Shown: in pieces, positions 45,041 through 55,259 of the stretch
Layout: the number at the start of each line of letters is the position of its first letter
How positions within the stretch are numbered: the first letter of the stretch is position 1
Assembly: GCA_947631955.1 (NCBI GenBank)
Contig: CANRNJ010000009.1
Location: forward strand, 62,001-126,000
Source of the DNA: an uncultured Lachnospiraceae bacterium
GTDB taxonomy: Bacteria > Bacillota > Clostridia > Lachnospirales > Lachnospiraceae
Length of the DNA stretch: 64,000 nucleotides
Reading direction: 5' to 3'
Position numbers and translations under genes: made by a program
Notes under the pieces: generated by a model
What the model was told of the DNA's origin: nothing
The model's database searches: none
What the model saw: the letters and a program-made list of their open reading frames with translations, nothing else

Positions 45041-47023
45041 TTATTTTCTCAGTCTGAACTGTGCGATCATATCCATCAGGGACTGCGCGCACTCTCCCAG
45101 ACTTGCGGAGATCGCCGAATTTTCCTCGGCGCAGGCCGCGTTGTTCTCCACCATTTCGCTGATCTTGCTGAGATTCAGGGAGATCGCATCCGCAGAATTC
45201 TTCTGGGTTTCCACGAAATGCGCGATCTCGTCCACCATCCTGCTGTTGCCCGAAGAGAACTCCACGCTCTCCGATATGGTCTTATCGGTCTTGGTCACAA
45301 GTTCTTTTCCCTTTTCAACGGACTCCTGCGAGTAAGTGATCACCTTGCTGATCCTTGCGCTGGATTCCGAACTTCTGGCGGAAAGGGCGGAGATTTCGTC
45401 CGCTACCACCGCAAATCCCTTGCCGCTCTCCCCTGCTCTTGCAGCTTCGATCGAAGCGTTCAAGGCAAGCAGATTGGTCTGGCTGGCAATGGCGTTGATA
45501 TCCGTTACGAATCCGGCGATCTCGTCATAGCATTTCACGATCTCGTCCATCGCCGTGACGAGTTCGTTCATCTCTTGGCTTCCAAGGGTAAGACGCTCGT
45601 TTACGTTGTCCGTGTTTTTCTTGATGGACAGCGCGTATTCTCTGATCTTCTCCATGTTATCCGTCAGTTCCTTCATCTCGCTTGACGCGTCCTGTACCGA
45701 TTCGCTCTGCTGCGTCGCCGCTTCCGCGACGTTTTCGCTGGTAGCGGACAGATCTTTGGAGAACTGGAGCACTGTGGATGCCTGTTCGTTGATCTCACGG
45801 AAACTGCTGTTAAGTACTTCAAGGATATTGACAAGGGCGTCTTTGATCATCTCATAATCGCCCGTATATACGCCGTCTACGCCGAAATCCAGATTTTTTT
45901 CGGAGATCGCTGTCACCGTATCCATGATCTCCGCAATATAATGCTGAAGACCTCTGATCGTGTCGTTTAAGGCGACGGACAGCGAGTTGATCTCCTGCGA
46001 CTGTTCATCGATCCGGAAGTTATAGTTCAGCTCTCCTTCCGATATCTTGCTCACGTTTGCCGCAAGTTCTTCCAACGGCTTGAACATGGGGCTGATGCCG
46101 CTTATGAGATTGCGCTTTGCCAGTCCGCTGAGGACAACGCTCAGCACCACCGCCAGTATGATGGTGATCAGGATCACGGTAATTACGCCTTTGAGGGATA
46201 TGACAGCCACCACGTTCCATCCGGTCGCTTCCACCTTATCGCTGACCGCAAATTTCAGGCCGCCCGAATAGTCCCAGATCAGTTTGGTCGAGAGCGGCTG
46301 CTCGCACACCTTGCTGTATTTGCCGCCCAGCGCTTCATTCACTGTCGTAGTCTTATCCGTCTTAAGCGCCAGATCCTCGTCCGGATGGGTCAGGATCGCG
46401 CCATCTCCCGTCGTCAGGAAAACATAGTTGCTGCCGACATAAGAGTTCTCGATCAGCGTTACCAGATCGTCCATGTACATATCCATACCGGCGACTCCGA
46501 TAACCTCTCCATCTCTGCTGATGGCTCTGGAGAGCGTGATGCATATATTTCCGGTCTGTTCATCCACATACGGCTCGGACACAAACACGTCGTCCGTGGC
46601 AACCGCTCCCGCATACCACGAGCGGTCGGATACCACAAAATCGTCGTCGGGCACCCATCCACCTGACATGTATGTCATAATTCCGTCCGGATAGACGACG
46701 CCGTCCTCTTCCACGCACACATACACCGCCGATACGTCGCTGTACATCTCCACCAATGTGTCCACATAGTCGTGATAATCCATTCCTTCTTCACCGACCG
46801 AAGCGCCTGAGGCAACCGTTTCGATAAACGCCGCCTTCTGGGCCATCGTGCTGTCGATCTGCGAGCCGTACAGCTGCACCTGTTCGTGGTTGCTCTGGAT
46901 CGTATAATAGAAGATGATCCCAAGCGCGACCAGTCCCGCAAGCACACACAATCCTGTGACGATCATTCTGACCGAGCGGTTTGCTCTTTTGTTGACATTA
47001 GAACTTAATTTCTGTAACTGCAT
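45041..47023 (-). CDS. Methyl-accepting chemotaxis protein with double-Cache sensor
   Basis: 660 residues. Membrane helices at about 18-42 and 280-305 enclose a dCache-type sensor of some 235 residues ([41 protein letters not shown], the classic dCache signature). HAMP follows (about 305-360), then the signalling coiled coil with [30 protein letters not shown]. dCache domains usually bind amino acids or small organic acids; the ligand here is unknown. It is the last gene of the signalling operon, 49 nt after the DegV-fused kinase. Confidence 0.93.
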   Translation of the reverse strand: MQLQKLSSNVNKRANRSVRMIVTGLCVLAGLVALGIIFYYTIQSNHEQVQLYGSQIDSTMAQKAAFIETVASGASVGEEGMDYHDYVDTLVEMYSDVSAVYVCVEEDGVVYPDGIMTYMSGGWVPDDDFVVSDRSWYAGAVATDDVFVSEPYVDEQTGNICITLSRAISRDGEVIGVAGMDMYMDDLVTLIENSYVGSNYVFLTTGDGAILTHPDEDLALKTDKTTTVNEALGGKYSKVCEQPLSTKLIWDYSGGLKFAVSDKVEATGWNVVAVISLKGVITVILITIILAVVLSVVLSGLAKRNLISGISPMFKPLEELAANVSKISEGELNYNFRIDEQSQEINSLSVALNDTIRGLQHYIAEIMDTVTAISEKNLDFGVDGVYTGDYEMIKDALVNILEVLNSSFREINEQASTVLQFSKDLSATSENVAEAATQQSESVQDASSEMKELTDNMEKIREYALSIKKNTDNVNERLTLGSQEMNELVTAMDEIVKCYDEIAGFVTDINAIASQTNLLALNASIEAARAGESGKGFAVVADEISALSARSSESSARISKVITYSQESVEKGKELVTKTDKTISESVEFSSGNSRMVDEIAHFVETQKNSADAISLNLSKISEMVENNAACAEENSAISASLGECAQSLMDMIAQFRLRK

Positions 47024-47072
47024 TTTTCTGCCCTCTTTCTCTATTATTCAAACGCTCCGTTTAGACAGCGTC

Positions 47073-49748
47073 TTATTTCTCCATATACAACAGCCCGAAA
47101 CTTCCCGGTCCACAGTTGGTTGAGATCGCCGGGGACGCTTTCTGGTAGATGATCGTATCAAAATCCGCCAGTGCGCGCACCTGCGCCGCAATGTCGTCCA
47201 GTTCTTCCGGTTTCAGCCCAGCGTATGTAAGGAACAGAAGCCGCCTGTCGATCTTTGCAGGCGACCGGACCGCCGACCGGATATACTTTTTCCAGACGTT
47301 CCTGCGCGTGCCCACATGGATGGCCCCCACCGTCATGCTGCTCTTCTTAAGCACAATGACCGGATGAAGCATACAGGCTTCGCACAGCCGGTTGATCTTG
47401 GACGATATCCGCCCGGACCTTGCCAGATATTCCGTGCTGCCCACGACAAAACTGGTCTTTGTCCGCTCTTTCATGCTCTCGATCTCCTGCAGCACGGTGT
47501 CCGCCGGGACCCCCGACGCCGCCGCCTGTGCCGCATACAGTACGATCAGTCCCATACCGCTCGACAGGTGCCCGGAATCCACCACGGCCACGTTATCGAA
47601 AGAGCCGGACGCCTCCAGAGCATTTTCATAGCCTTTGCTTGCGCCCTTCGCCATCGTGATGTGGATGATATGCTGCGCCTTGGTGAGCTGCTCCGCGAAA
47701 AACGCTTCGTAATCGGCCACTCCGGGCGACTCCGAACGGACGCGCTTGTTTTTACCGGCCAGATACTCCAGTACACCGTCGGTTTCGATCTCCTCGCCGT
47801 CTAAGAACTCGCCTCCGCCCTCCGTCAATACCTGATAAGGCAGGACCGCGATCTGGTACTTCTCGGTAAGCTGCGCGGGCAGGTCGCTCACGCTGTCCGT
47901 TGTGATCATGAGCGCATGTTTTTTCTCATGCCGGAGGATCGGCCCGATCACTACGCCGTTATTTTCCGACATGTTTGTCATTTTAACAAGTTCCTGCGGA
48001 AGATGCCGCAGAAGTTCCGTTTCCAGCTGCACACCGCTCACGGGCTTTAACAGATAGCCGTCGAAACCTTCCCGTTTATACAGCGCCTGGTTTTCTCCTC
48101 CCGCGTTCGCCGTGAGAACGACCACCGGCGTTTCTTGGTTCAGGCCGCCCGTCTGCGAGCGGATCAGGTGCAGACACTCGATCCCGTCCATGACCGGCAT
48201 GAGGTGATCCATGAAGATCACTTCGTATTTCCTCTGCAGCGTCATTTTAAGGCAGTCTTGGCCGCTTTCCGCGGTGTCCACCTGAACTTTGGTATCCTGT
48301 AACAGTTTCGCCGCGACCATAAGGTTCGCGTCGTTGTCGTCCACTATGAGGACATGCGCTCTGGGCGCTTCAAACGCCGACCGGTAGTGTTCCCGTCTGC
48401 CCATGGTATGCCGCGTTTCCAGATCCAGTTCGCCGAGCTGCTCTTCGCCTGCGATCTTCTGCGGCAGGGTCACTACAAAGGTAGAGCCCTTGGTGTATAC
48501 GCTGTTCACCTCGATCTCGCCGCCCATCAGATCCACGATCTGTTTCACGATAGACAGCCCCAGCCCCGTTCCTTCGATATAGCGGTTCTTCTCTTCATCC
48601 ACGCGCCGAAATGCGCTGAACAGATGGGGGATGCTCTCTTTTTTGATCCCCATGCCCGTATCCGTCACGGAATATGTGACGGCCACGCTGTCATCTTCCT
48701 TTTTCTGGCACTGGACCGACAGGGTGACAGAGCCTTCCTGCGTATATTTGACCGCGTTGTTCAGAATATTGATCAGGATCTGTTTGATGCGGACTTCATC
48801 CCCGTAAAGCTGCGCAGGGATGCTTTTCTCCACATTGATATGAAAAGCAAGCCCTTTTTCCTTCGCCCGCGACCAGATCATATTGACGATATCGGAGAGC
48901 ATGGAACCCACATCGTAGGTGGTCGGAACGATATCCATCCTTCCCGACTCGATCTTGGACATATCCAGTATATCATTGATCAGCGATAAAAGCATCTTGC
49001 TGGCGTTCTGGATGTTCTGCGCGTCCTCCGCCACTTCGTCCGACACTTCCTCGCGCAGGATCATCTCGTTTAAGCCGATGATCGTGTTGATCGGCGTACG
49101 GATCTCATGGCTCATACTAGAAAAAAACCGGTTCTGCGCCTTGTTTAAGTCCTCGATCTCCTTTTTCTGCTTCTTGGCCAGTCTGTTCTCGGAGCGGTAC
49201 AGCGCGCTCTGGAACTCCAGCATGGCGCATACTACGAGCGAAACGATCGTCAGCGTGGCCAGCGAATCGATGTAGGCCATATCCAGCGAGTGCTGCACGA
49301 CTTTCTCCGGATAGAAATACGCGACACAGTAACACGCCAGAAACATAAGATAACCGCCGCCCAGCAGAATATATTTTTTGACCCGGCTCTCCACGACGAT
49401 TATCACAAGCACGAATCCCAAGATGAACCAGATCGGCGCGCCTCCGTATATGCCGCCCGCCGTCAGGAAATTCAGCGGCAGGCACAGATACAGGACAAGG
49501 GCCGAAGCCGCCACGGCGCCCGCCTCGATCCTGCCGCTGCGCAGCGTGAAGTAAACGATCACCGCCAACAGGACGAATATCAGGGCCATCGCCGCCTTAT
49601 TAAACAGGCTTTCTCCGTTCAGGCACCCGACCACTATGCCAAACGCCAGTCCGATAAGACCTATCGTTGTGATCAGGCGGAACATTCTCTCCTGAAGCGT
49701 ATGATCTTGGCTGCCTAAAGCCATGTGAACGATCTTCCTTATATTCAT
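47073..49748 (-). CDS. Hybrid histidine kinase fused to a DegV (fatty-acid-binding) domain
   Basis: 891 residues with an unusual architecture. About six membrane helices (20-178) lack an external domain. HisKA follows with H214 in SMSHEIRTP. HATPase (about 315-432) has the N box NILNNAVKYT and GTGLGLSIVKQ. A receiver (465-585) carries D514 in FMDHLMPVMDG and K568. Finally a full DegV/FakB-like domain spans 613-890: TTDSVSDLP, VVDSGHLSSGMGLIV, EYLARSGRISSKINRL and the terminal NCGPGSFGLLY. Free DegV proteins hold a fatty acid for the FakA kinase. Here TSQPS of FakB is replaced by SESPG, so ligand and chemistry may differ. The start overlaps the preceding hybrid kinase by 4 nt (ATGA). Inference: lipid-state input to, or output from, a phosphorelay. 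Confidence 0.9.
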   Translation of the reverse strand: MNIRKIVHMALGSQDHTLQERMFRLITTIGLIGLAFGIVVGCLNGESLFNKAAMALIFVLLAVIVYFTLRSGRIEAGAVAASALVLYLCLPLNFLTAGGIYGGAPIWFILGFVLVIIVVESRVKKYILLGGGYLMFLACYCVAYFYPEKVVQHSLDMAYIDSLATLTIVSLVVCAMLEFQSALYRSENRLAKKQKKEIEDLNKAQNRFFSSMSHEIRTPINTIIGLNEMILREEVSDEVAEDAQNIQNASKMLLSLINDILDMSKIESGRMDIVPTTYDVGSMLSDIVNMIWSRAKEKGLAFHINVEKSIPAQLYGDEVRIKQILINILNNAVKYTQEGSVTLSVQCQKKEDDSVAVTYSVTDTGMGIKKESIPHLFSAFRRVDEEKNRYIEGTGLGLSIVKQIVDLMGGEIEVNSVYTKGSTFVVTLPQKIAGEEQLGELDLETRHTMGRREHYRSAFEAPRAHVLIVDDNDANLMVAAKLLQDTKVQVDTAESGQDCLKMTLQRKYEVIFMDHLMPVMDGIECLHLIRSQTGGLNQETPVVVLTANAGGENQALYKREGFDGYLLKPVSGVQLETELLRHLPQELVKMTNMSENNGVVIGPILRHEKKHALMITTDSVSDLPAQLTEKYQIAVLPYQVLTEGGGEFLDGEEIETDGVLEYLAGKNKRVRSESPGVADYEAFFAEQLTKAQHIIHITMAKGASKGYENALEASGSFDNVAVVDSGHLSSGMGLIVLYAAQAAASGVPADTVLQEIESMKERTKTSFVVGSTEYLARSGRISSKINRLCEACMLHPVIVLKKSSMTVGAIHVGTRRNVWKKYIRSAVRSPAKIDRRLLFLTYAGLKPEELDDIAAQVRALADFDTIIYQKASPAISTNCGPGSFGLLYMEK

Positions 49749-52540
49749 CCTGCTTCACCGCCTTCCACACGCCCGATCAGAGCCGCCGTTTTGTCGGCCG
49801 CCTCCTCAAACTCAAAGTCCTGCACATTCTGTGCGATCGGCTGGATCATTTCTTTGACCGGCGTGCCCTGATAGACCATGCCGTTCAACTGCTCTATGAT
49901 GCTCTGCGCCTTATCCGCTTCATAAGTCGTCAGACTGTCTTTCAGACCGCCCAGACATTCCGACAGCGCCTGCGCGTCCGTATCCGCAAGCTCCTGCGCC
50001 GCATCCGGCGCCGCCGCGCTGCCCGCGCTGCCGCCGCTTTCCACCGCCTCCGTGATCAGGCGGATATTCTCCTGATACTCGTCGAGCAGTTCCTTGTGAT
50101 GGGATCTGATGTACACGGCGTCGCTCTCTTTGGCGGCGTCTTCCAGTTCCTTGGCCGTCTGCGAGAGCGCGTCCGCCCCTATCATCTTCGCCGAACTTTT
50201 CAGGGAATGTACCTGAATACGGTAATTCCCATAATCTTTTTCCTCATACAGTCTGTTCAGTTCCTGAGCCTTCTTCGGCGCATCCGAAACAAACTTTTCA
50301 AGAAGCTGCATATAAAACGCTTCGTCGTTTCTGCAATAATTCAGTCCCGAATCGGTATTGACGCCCACGCTCTTAAGACGCGACATCCTGTCGTCACCGG
50401 CCGGGGCCTGCGTCTGTGTGTCCGCCCCGCCCGCGCTGCGGTCCGTCTTCTCCTCCGGCGCTGCTGCCGCGGTGCCTGCCTCCTGCTCGTCAACATACTG
50501 TATCCGCGCCTTAGGCAGCACTTTCTTGAATACATGTTCCAATTCCGGGATCTCCACCGGCTTGGAAAGGAAATCGTCGAATCCTTCCCTGAGGAACATC
50601 TCCTTTGCGCCGCTGACCGCGTTTGCGGTAAAAGCGACGGCGGTAAACATATCCGTCGATTCCGTATCGAGCTTCCGGATCTGCTTTAACGTTTCCACGC
50701 CGTCCATTTCCGGCATCATATGGTCGATGAAGAGGATGTCAAATTCCTCGTTACGGCACATTTCGATTGCCTCTCTGCCGCTTCCCACCGTCACTACCTG
50801 CATCTGGTATTCTTTGAAAATACCCTCGGCGACCATCCGGTTCATCGGCTCGTCGTCCACCACAAGCGCCCTCACGCCGGGACAGATCATGCGCTTGTTC
50901 TGAAGCCCTGTATTCTGATCAGATGCTGACGAATTGAGCACATTGACGACCGGGAAACAATAGAAAGGTTTGGGCAGGAGTTTGACCCTGCTGCCCTGCC
51001 GCGGCGCAAAACCCGGATCCGCCACAACGACCACTATCGTATCTTCATCGAGATTCTCAAAATAATCGGGATCCTGCTCATATTCTTCCCTCGCAAGGAA
51101 CAGATGCGTCAAGCGGTACATGGAAACAAGCGTTTCCAGTTCATCCTGTTTGAATACCCTGTGGACCGTAATGTCCAGACCCCCGGCCATGTGCGTGATC
51201 ATCTCGTCATAAAATCTGCGCACTTCGGGAACTTTATATTTCTCCGGCATCAGGTAACATCCAACGCAGATCTCCGTAGGATGATCGACCGACATGCCCG
51301 GCGCTTCGTCCACGATCTTCTGGGGGATGCTGACCGTCACCGTCATGCCTTTTCCAAGCTGGCTCTCCACATGCACGAATCCTTCCATGGCCGACGCCAG
51401 ACCGTATACGATCGGCAGTCCCAGACCCAGTCCTCCGGCCCTCCGGTCACGTCCTCTGCTGGACTGGTAGAATCTCTCCGTGACCTTGGAAAGGCTCTCG
51501 GCGTCCATTCCCATTCCCGTGTCCGTCACCTGAATACACAGATTGATCCCGTACGATTTGGGAAGAGCGTATATCCTGACATAGACGCCGCCCTGTTCCG
51601 TGAACTTGATGGCGTTGTCCAACAGGTGTCTGATGATCTTCTTGATCTTTCTGCCATCTCCGGAGAGCATGGCGGGGATCTTGGCTTCCACGTCGAAGAT
51701 CATTTCGACCGCCGGTTTATTCTGTATGTTATTCGTTTCCGTGATCACATCGTTGATCAGGGAAGAAAGCATATAGTTTTCCTCGCTGACCGTGATCCTG
51801 CCGGTATCGATCTCCGTAAAATCGAGGATATCCTCGACCTGCCCGAACAGTCTGTAACCCGCTTTCTGCACAGACAGCAGATTCTCCCTCTTGTCATTGT
51901 CCGGCTCGTTCTTCAGCATCAAAGACGTCAGACCCGTGACCGCATTGACGGGCGTGCGCAGTTCATGGGACACGTTGGTCAAAAAGTCCTCCGTCCGGCG
52001 GTTGGATTCGTCCAGTTCGGCGATCTGCTCCTGCATACTCTGCATAGTGCCGCTCTGCCTGTCAGAGATAAACTTGGTCATATAAGCCATCGCACACACC
52101 AGCGCGCCGTGCAGCAGAAGCCGGGTGATGGACAGCGCCGTAAATTCAAAAGTATCCCGAAAACAGAAGATAAAGCCGTAAAGCAGGACCACAAAATACA
52201 GCGCTGCGCACAGCCAGATCATTTCGCGCTCCCGCGCGGCAAAAAAGACCACCATGACCAGAATGATCACGGGCGCCAGATCATATACGCTTGTTTCATG
52301 GCTGCCGTAAAACATAAACCCCAGCGACATCAGAATAAAATACAGCCACCGTTCCACCGATTCCGGCACTTTGCCCGCGATATGCAGGACCCAGCACGCG
52401 ATCAGGCCTGCCGCCACTTCCCAGAGCGTCTTGGTCTCCCAGTCCAGTAAAATGCCTTCAAGCACCAGTGCAACTGTAAAAAGAGTATAACTTATTAAAA
52501 TGATAAGGTGTGAAGCGTGTCTGTCTTCCTTGTCGTACAT
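49745..52540 (-). CDS. Hybrid histidine kinase with degenerate receiver, receiver and Hpt domain
   Basis: 931 residues. About six membrane helices (10-155), a short coiled coil, HisKA with H192 in NVSHELRTPVNA, and HATPase (about 295-408, HLLDNAIKFT and GGLGLGLPIVYG). Residues 420-535 look like a receiver that has lost its phospho-acceptor. A good receiver follows (555-675, D606 in FIDHMMPEMDG), then a Glu/Ala linker and an Hpt domain with H778 in IQVHSLKSSAKMIGA. This supports a full His-Asp-His relay. It lies between the HD-GYP regulator (10 nt) and the DegV-fused kinase (4-nt overlap). Confidence 0.92.
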   Translation of the reverse strand: MYDKEDRHASHLIILISYTLFTVALVLEGILLDWETKTLWEVAAGLIACWVLHIAGKVPESVERWLYFILMSLGFMFYGSHETSVYDLAPVIILVMVVFFAAREREMIWLCAALYFVVLLYGFIFCFRDTFEFTALSITRLLLHGALVCAMAYMTKFISDRQSGTMQSMQEQIAELDESNRRTEDFLTNVSHELRTPVNAVTGLTSLMLKNEPDNDKRENLLSVQKAGYRLFGQVEDILDFTEIDTGRITVSEENYMLSSLINDVITETNNIQNKPAVEMIFDVEAKIPAMLSGDGRKIKKIIRHLLDNAIKFTEQGGVYVRIYALPKSYGINLCIQVTDTGMGMDAESLSKVTERFYQSSRGRDRRAGGLGLGLPIVYGLASAMEGFVHVESQLGKGMTVTVSIPQKIVDEAPGMSVDHPTEICVGCYLMPEKYKVPEVRRFYDEMITHMAGGLDITVHRVFKQDELETLVSMYRLTHLFLAREEYEQDPDYFENLDEDTIVVVVADPGFAPRQGSRVKLLPKPFYCFPVVNVLNSSASDQNTGLQNKRMICPGVRALVVDDEPMNRMVAEGIFKEYQMQVVTVGSGREAIEMCRNEEFDILFIDHMMPEMDGVETLKQIRKLDTESTDMFTAVAFTANAVSGAKEMFLREGFDDFLSKPVEIPELEHVFKKVLPKARIQYVDEQEAGTAAAAPEEKTDRSAGGADTQTQAPAGDDRMSRLKSVGVNTDSGLNYCRNDEAFYMQLLEKFVSDAPKKAQELNRLYEEKDYGNYRIQVHSLKSSAKMIGADALSQTAKELEDAAKESDAVYIRSHHKELLDEYQENIRLITEAVESGGSAGSAAAPDAAQELADTDAQALSECLGGLKDSLTTYEADKAQSIIEQLNGMVYQGTPVKEMIQPIAQNVQDFEFEEAADKTAALIGRVEGGEAG

Positions 52541-52550
52541 ATGCCACCGC

Positions 52551-53609
52551 CTATTTTTCTCTCATCTCATAACCCGTGTCCGCGTCGATCATAGACAGCA
52601 TGATATCCGCAAAAACGGGATCGAACTGTGTTCCCTTGCCTTCTTCCATCTCGGCGCGGATCTGCGCCTGCGGCAGTACATCCCGGTAGCTTCTCCGGGA
52701 GCTCATGGCGTCATAGGCGTCCGCAACGGCAATAATGCGCGCCTCAACAGGGATCTGTTCCCCGGCAAGCCCATCCGGATAGCCCTTTCCGTCGTATCTC
52801 TCATGGTGGTATCTTGCACCCGTCAAAAGTTTGGGGAAATCCGGTATCCTGCGCAGGATCTTTTCGCCCAGAACAGGATGCGACTTGATGATCTCATATT
52901 CTTCATCGTTCAGTTTGCCCGGTTTATTGATAATGGCATCCGGAACGCCGATCTTGCCCACATCGTGCAGAAGCCCGATCATATAGATCTCCTCCTGCGC
53001 TTCATGCGTAAAACCCGCCAGACCCGCGATCGTTCTGGAATACAGAGCCACGCGGGAAGAATGGCCGTTCGTATAGGTGTCCTTGGCGTCGATCGCGCCC
53101 GCGAGCGCCATGACCACCTGCGTGGACAGCCTTGTAAGCTTCTTGCTCTGTGCGATCACTTCCTGTGTCTTCACATCGACCTCACGCTCCAGATCCGCCT
53201 GCAGACGGGTCAGATCGATCGCATGGTTGACCCGCAGGAGCAGTACGTCCGGCACAAAAGGCTTCCGGATAAAATCCATGGCTCCGGCCCTAAGCCCTTT
53301 GGTTTCCGTTTCGCTGTCATCGTCGGCGGTCAGAAAAACGACAGGTATGTCATTATTATTCAGGACCTCTGATACGCCGGAGCCGCTTACGCGGTTCTGC
53401 CTGATGGCGGCAAGCGTTTCAAAGCCGTTCATTTCCGGCATATGTACGTCCAGAAGGATCAGATCCGGTTTGTTGGACTGCAGGAACTTGACCGCCTGCG
53501 CTCCCGATTTCACGCAGCTGACGCGCATCCCCGCCTCGCTGAGTATGTTGTTTGCCACCGTAAGATTAGCCGTATCGTCATCGACGACCAGTATCCATTT
53601 ATCCGACAT
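52551..53609 (-). CDS. Response regulator with HD-GYP phosphodiesterase domain
   Basis: 352 residues from ATG 53609 (MSDKWILVVDDDTANLTVANN), after GGAGGAG. The receiver has D54 in LLDVHMPEMNG and a Lys in IRKPF. The output domain (about 160-345) is HD-GYP: HDVGKIGVPD (HD at 215-216) and the GYP motif in HHERYDGKGYPDGL. Such domains hydrolyse cyclic di-GMP or related dinucleotides. It is the first gene of the operon and the likely final phosphate acceptor of the two hybrid kinases. Confidence 0.93.
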   Translation of the reverse strand: MSDKWILVVDDDTANLTVANNILSEAGMRVSCVKSGAQAVKFLQSNKPDLILLDVHMPEMNGFETLAAIRQNRVSGSGVSEVLNNNDIPVVFLTADDDSETETKGLRAGAMDFIRKPFVPDVLLLRVNHAIDLTRLQADLEREVDVKTQEVIAQSKKLTRLSTQVVMALAGAIDAKDTYTNGHSSRVALYSRTIAGLAGFTHEAQEEIYMIGLLHDVGKIGVPDAIINKPGKLNDEEYEIIKSHPVLGEKILRRIPDFPKLLTGARYHHERYDGKGYPDGLAGEQIPVEARIIAVADAYDAMSSRRSYRDVLPQAQIRAEMEEGKGTQFDPVFADIMLSMIDADTGYEMREK

Positions 53610-53798
53610 GAAACTCCTCCGTTCTGCGATCTGTTTTCCTGCTGCGATCCCGCGGGCTGCATCAGTCCAGATCATTATGATCGTTTCTTTCTATCAAAAA
53701 AATACACTTTACAACGTTTTAAAATATCATTTCAACAAATGCATTTCAATAAATTTGCGCGAAGTGCGTTTTATTGGCGCAAGTGGAATATTTACGCA

Positions 53799-53828
53799 TT
53801 GACACGACCGATCCCTTTTCCTTATTAT
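53799..53828 (+). promoter_or_regulatory. Promoter of the divergent GHKL kinase gene
   Basis: TTGACA, 18 nt and TATTAT, about 75 nt before the start at 53902. The 292-nt divergent gap also holds short AT-rich direct motifs (ttttaaaatatcatttcaacaa) that could be regulator sites for either side. No gene is seen in the gap. Confidence 0.55.
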
Positions 53829-53901
53829 TATATTGTGTATATATATTGTGTTATAGAAACAAAATGTGAAAATGCCCGTCCGCGGCGATAGGAGGTTTCA
53901 T

Positions 53902-55245
53902 ATGCTTCTGGCGGTCCTGCACGGTTTATGCGGATTTTACCTTCAAATACTGCCCTGCTCCTTTTTCTGCCTCTATCCGTTCTATGACTCCTTCCGCTAT
54001 CCGAGGAAACGGGTACTGACGGCCGTGGGAGCCGCGCTCGGCATCTTGTCCGTTATTTTTACCTATTTTTATGCGACGCAGGATATTTATGCCAATGAGA
54101 ATACGGATTCCTATCTTCTCCTGAACATCATATTTCTCCTGACGCTGGAAATGCTGCTTGGCGCCTATCTGTTCCTGATCAAGGCACAGATCGTCCACAA
54201 GCTGTTTATCTTTATCCTTGTGGCCAACTACGGTTTTCTGATGACGGAGGCCGTTTCCTATACAACCGAATATATCCTGAACGCCGCGGCCTATATGTAC
54301 TCTGACAGCGCCCTTATCCTCCATGTCCTGTTCAACGCCATTCTGCTGTATCCTATGATGGATCTTCTGCGGCACGCCCGCAAAGCTTTTCGGAGCGGGA
54401 TCGATTCCTGTATCTGGAAAAACCTGACCCTCGTTCTCGGTATCTTTTTCGCCGGACTGCTCATTTTCTATGAGATCCCGCACAGCGCCGGCATGGATGC
54501 GGACCACATCCTCACCCTGTTTTCCAAGGCCATGGAACTCATGCTGATCTTTCTCTGTTCGATCGTCCTGCGGACATTGGAACTGGCTCAGGAACAGGCA
54601 GCCAAGCGGCACGCTCTGGAGGCCGCCGTTGAAAATTACCGGCTCATGGCAAAAACCACCAATAAAGTGCGGGAAGTCCGGCACGAGATGAACCACCACA
54701 TCGCCGCCCTGTCCCTTCTGATGCGGGATCAGGATTACGAAGGCGCGGAAAACTATCTGAAAAAGATGGCCCTGATCTCCTCCGAAACATCCTCCGGCTA
54801 CTATACGCAGCACATGCTGCTCAACTCCATGCTGTCGGAATATAAGAAACAGGCTGAGGCAAAACAGGTGCAGGTAAAATACGTCATTCTGGTGCCGAAC
54901 CCGGTGGCCATGGAAGACATGGATCTGTGCCAGTTCCTTTCCAACCTGCTGGACAATGCGCTAGAAGCCAATTCCCATCTAAACGCTGCGGACAGGAAAC
55001 TTTCCCTGACGATCCGCCAGTCCGGGAATTTCCTGTATTTTCTCTGTGAAAATCCCTGCGATCCGGCGCGTCTGCATCTCATGGGAAATACGCCGGGCAC
55101 CAGTAAGTCTGACAAGAGGAACCACGGCTATGGGATCCCCATTATGAAACGCATCGCCGAAAAATATAACGGCGCCTTCCGCGTGTCCACGCAGGACGGA
55201 CTCTTTACGGCGGCGGCCAATCTCTGTATGCCTGCAGAAAAATAA
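53902..55245 (+). CDS. GHKL sensor histidine kinase
   Basis: 447 residues from ATG 53902 (MLLAVLHGLCGFYLQ), 6 nt after AGGAGG. About six membrane helices (1-225) precede a coiled coil. The acceptor box is VREVRHEMNHHIAALSLLM (H261), and the GHKL ATPase has LLDNALEANSH and the late KRNHGYGIPIMKRIAEKY. It forms a pair with the LytTR regulator 14 nt downstream. Its divergent placement from the HD-GYP/DegV operon suggests it may control that operon, which is inference. Confidence 0.92.
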   Translation: MLLAVLHGLCGFYLQILPCSFFCLYPFYDSFRYPRKRVLTAVGAALGILSVIFTYFYATQDIYANENTDSYLLLNIIFLLTLEMLLGAYLFLIKAQIVHKLFIFILVANYGFLMTEAVSYTTEYILNAAAYMYSDSALILHVLFNAILLYPMMDLLRHARKAFRSGIDSCIWKNLTLVLGIFFAGLLIFYEIPHSAGMDADHILTLFSKAMELMLIFLCSIVLRTLELAQEQAAKRHALEAAVENYRLMAKTTNKVREVRHEMNHHIAALSLLMRDQDYEGAENYLKKMALISSETSSGYYTQHMLLNSMLSEYKKQAEAKQVQVKYVILVPNPVAMEDMDLCQFLSNLLDNALEANSHLNAADRKLSLTIRQSGNFLYFLCENPCDPARLHLMGNTPGTSKSDKRNHGYGIPIMKRIAEKYNGAFRVSTQDGLFTAAANLCMPAEK

Positions 55246-55259
55246 AAGGAGCTGGAGCA

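Noticed and set aside
44918..45685. A 255-codon plus-strand frame near the chemoreceptor
   Set aside because: It overlaps the chemoreceptor signalling domain in antisense, and its product is typical of out-of-frame coiled coil.
51104..52450. A 448-codon plus-strand frame
   Set aside because: It is the antisense shadow of the hybrid kinase; no ribosome site and no protein family.
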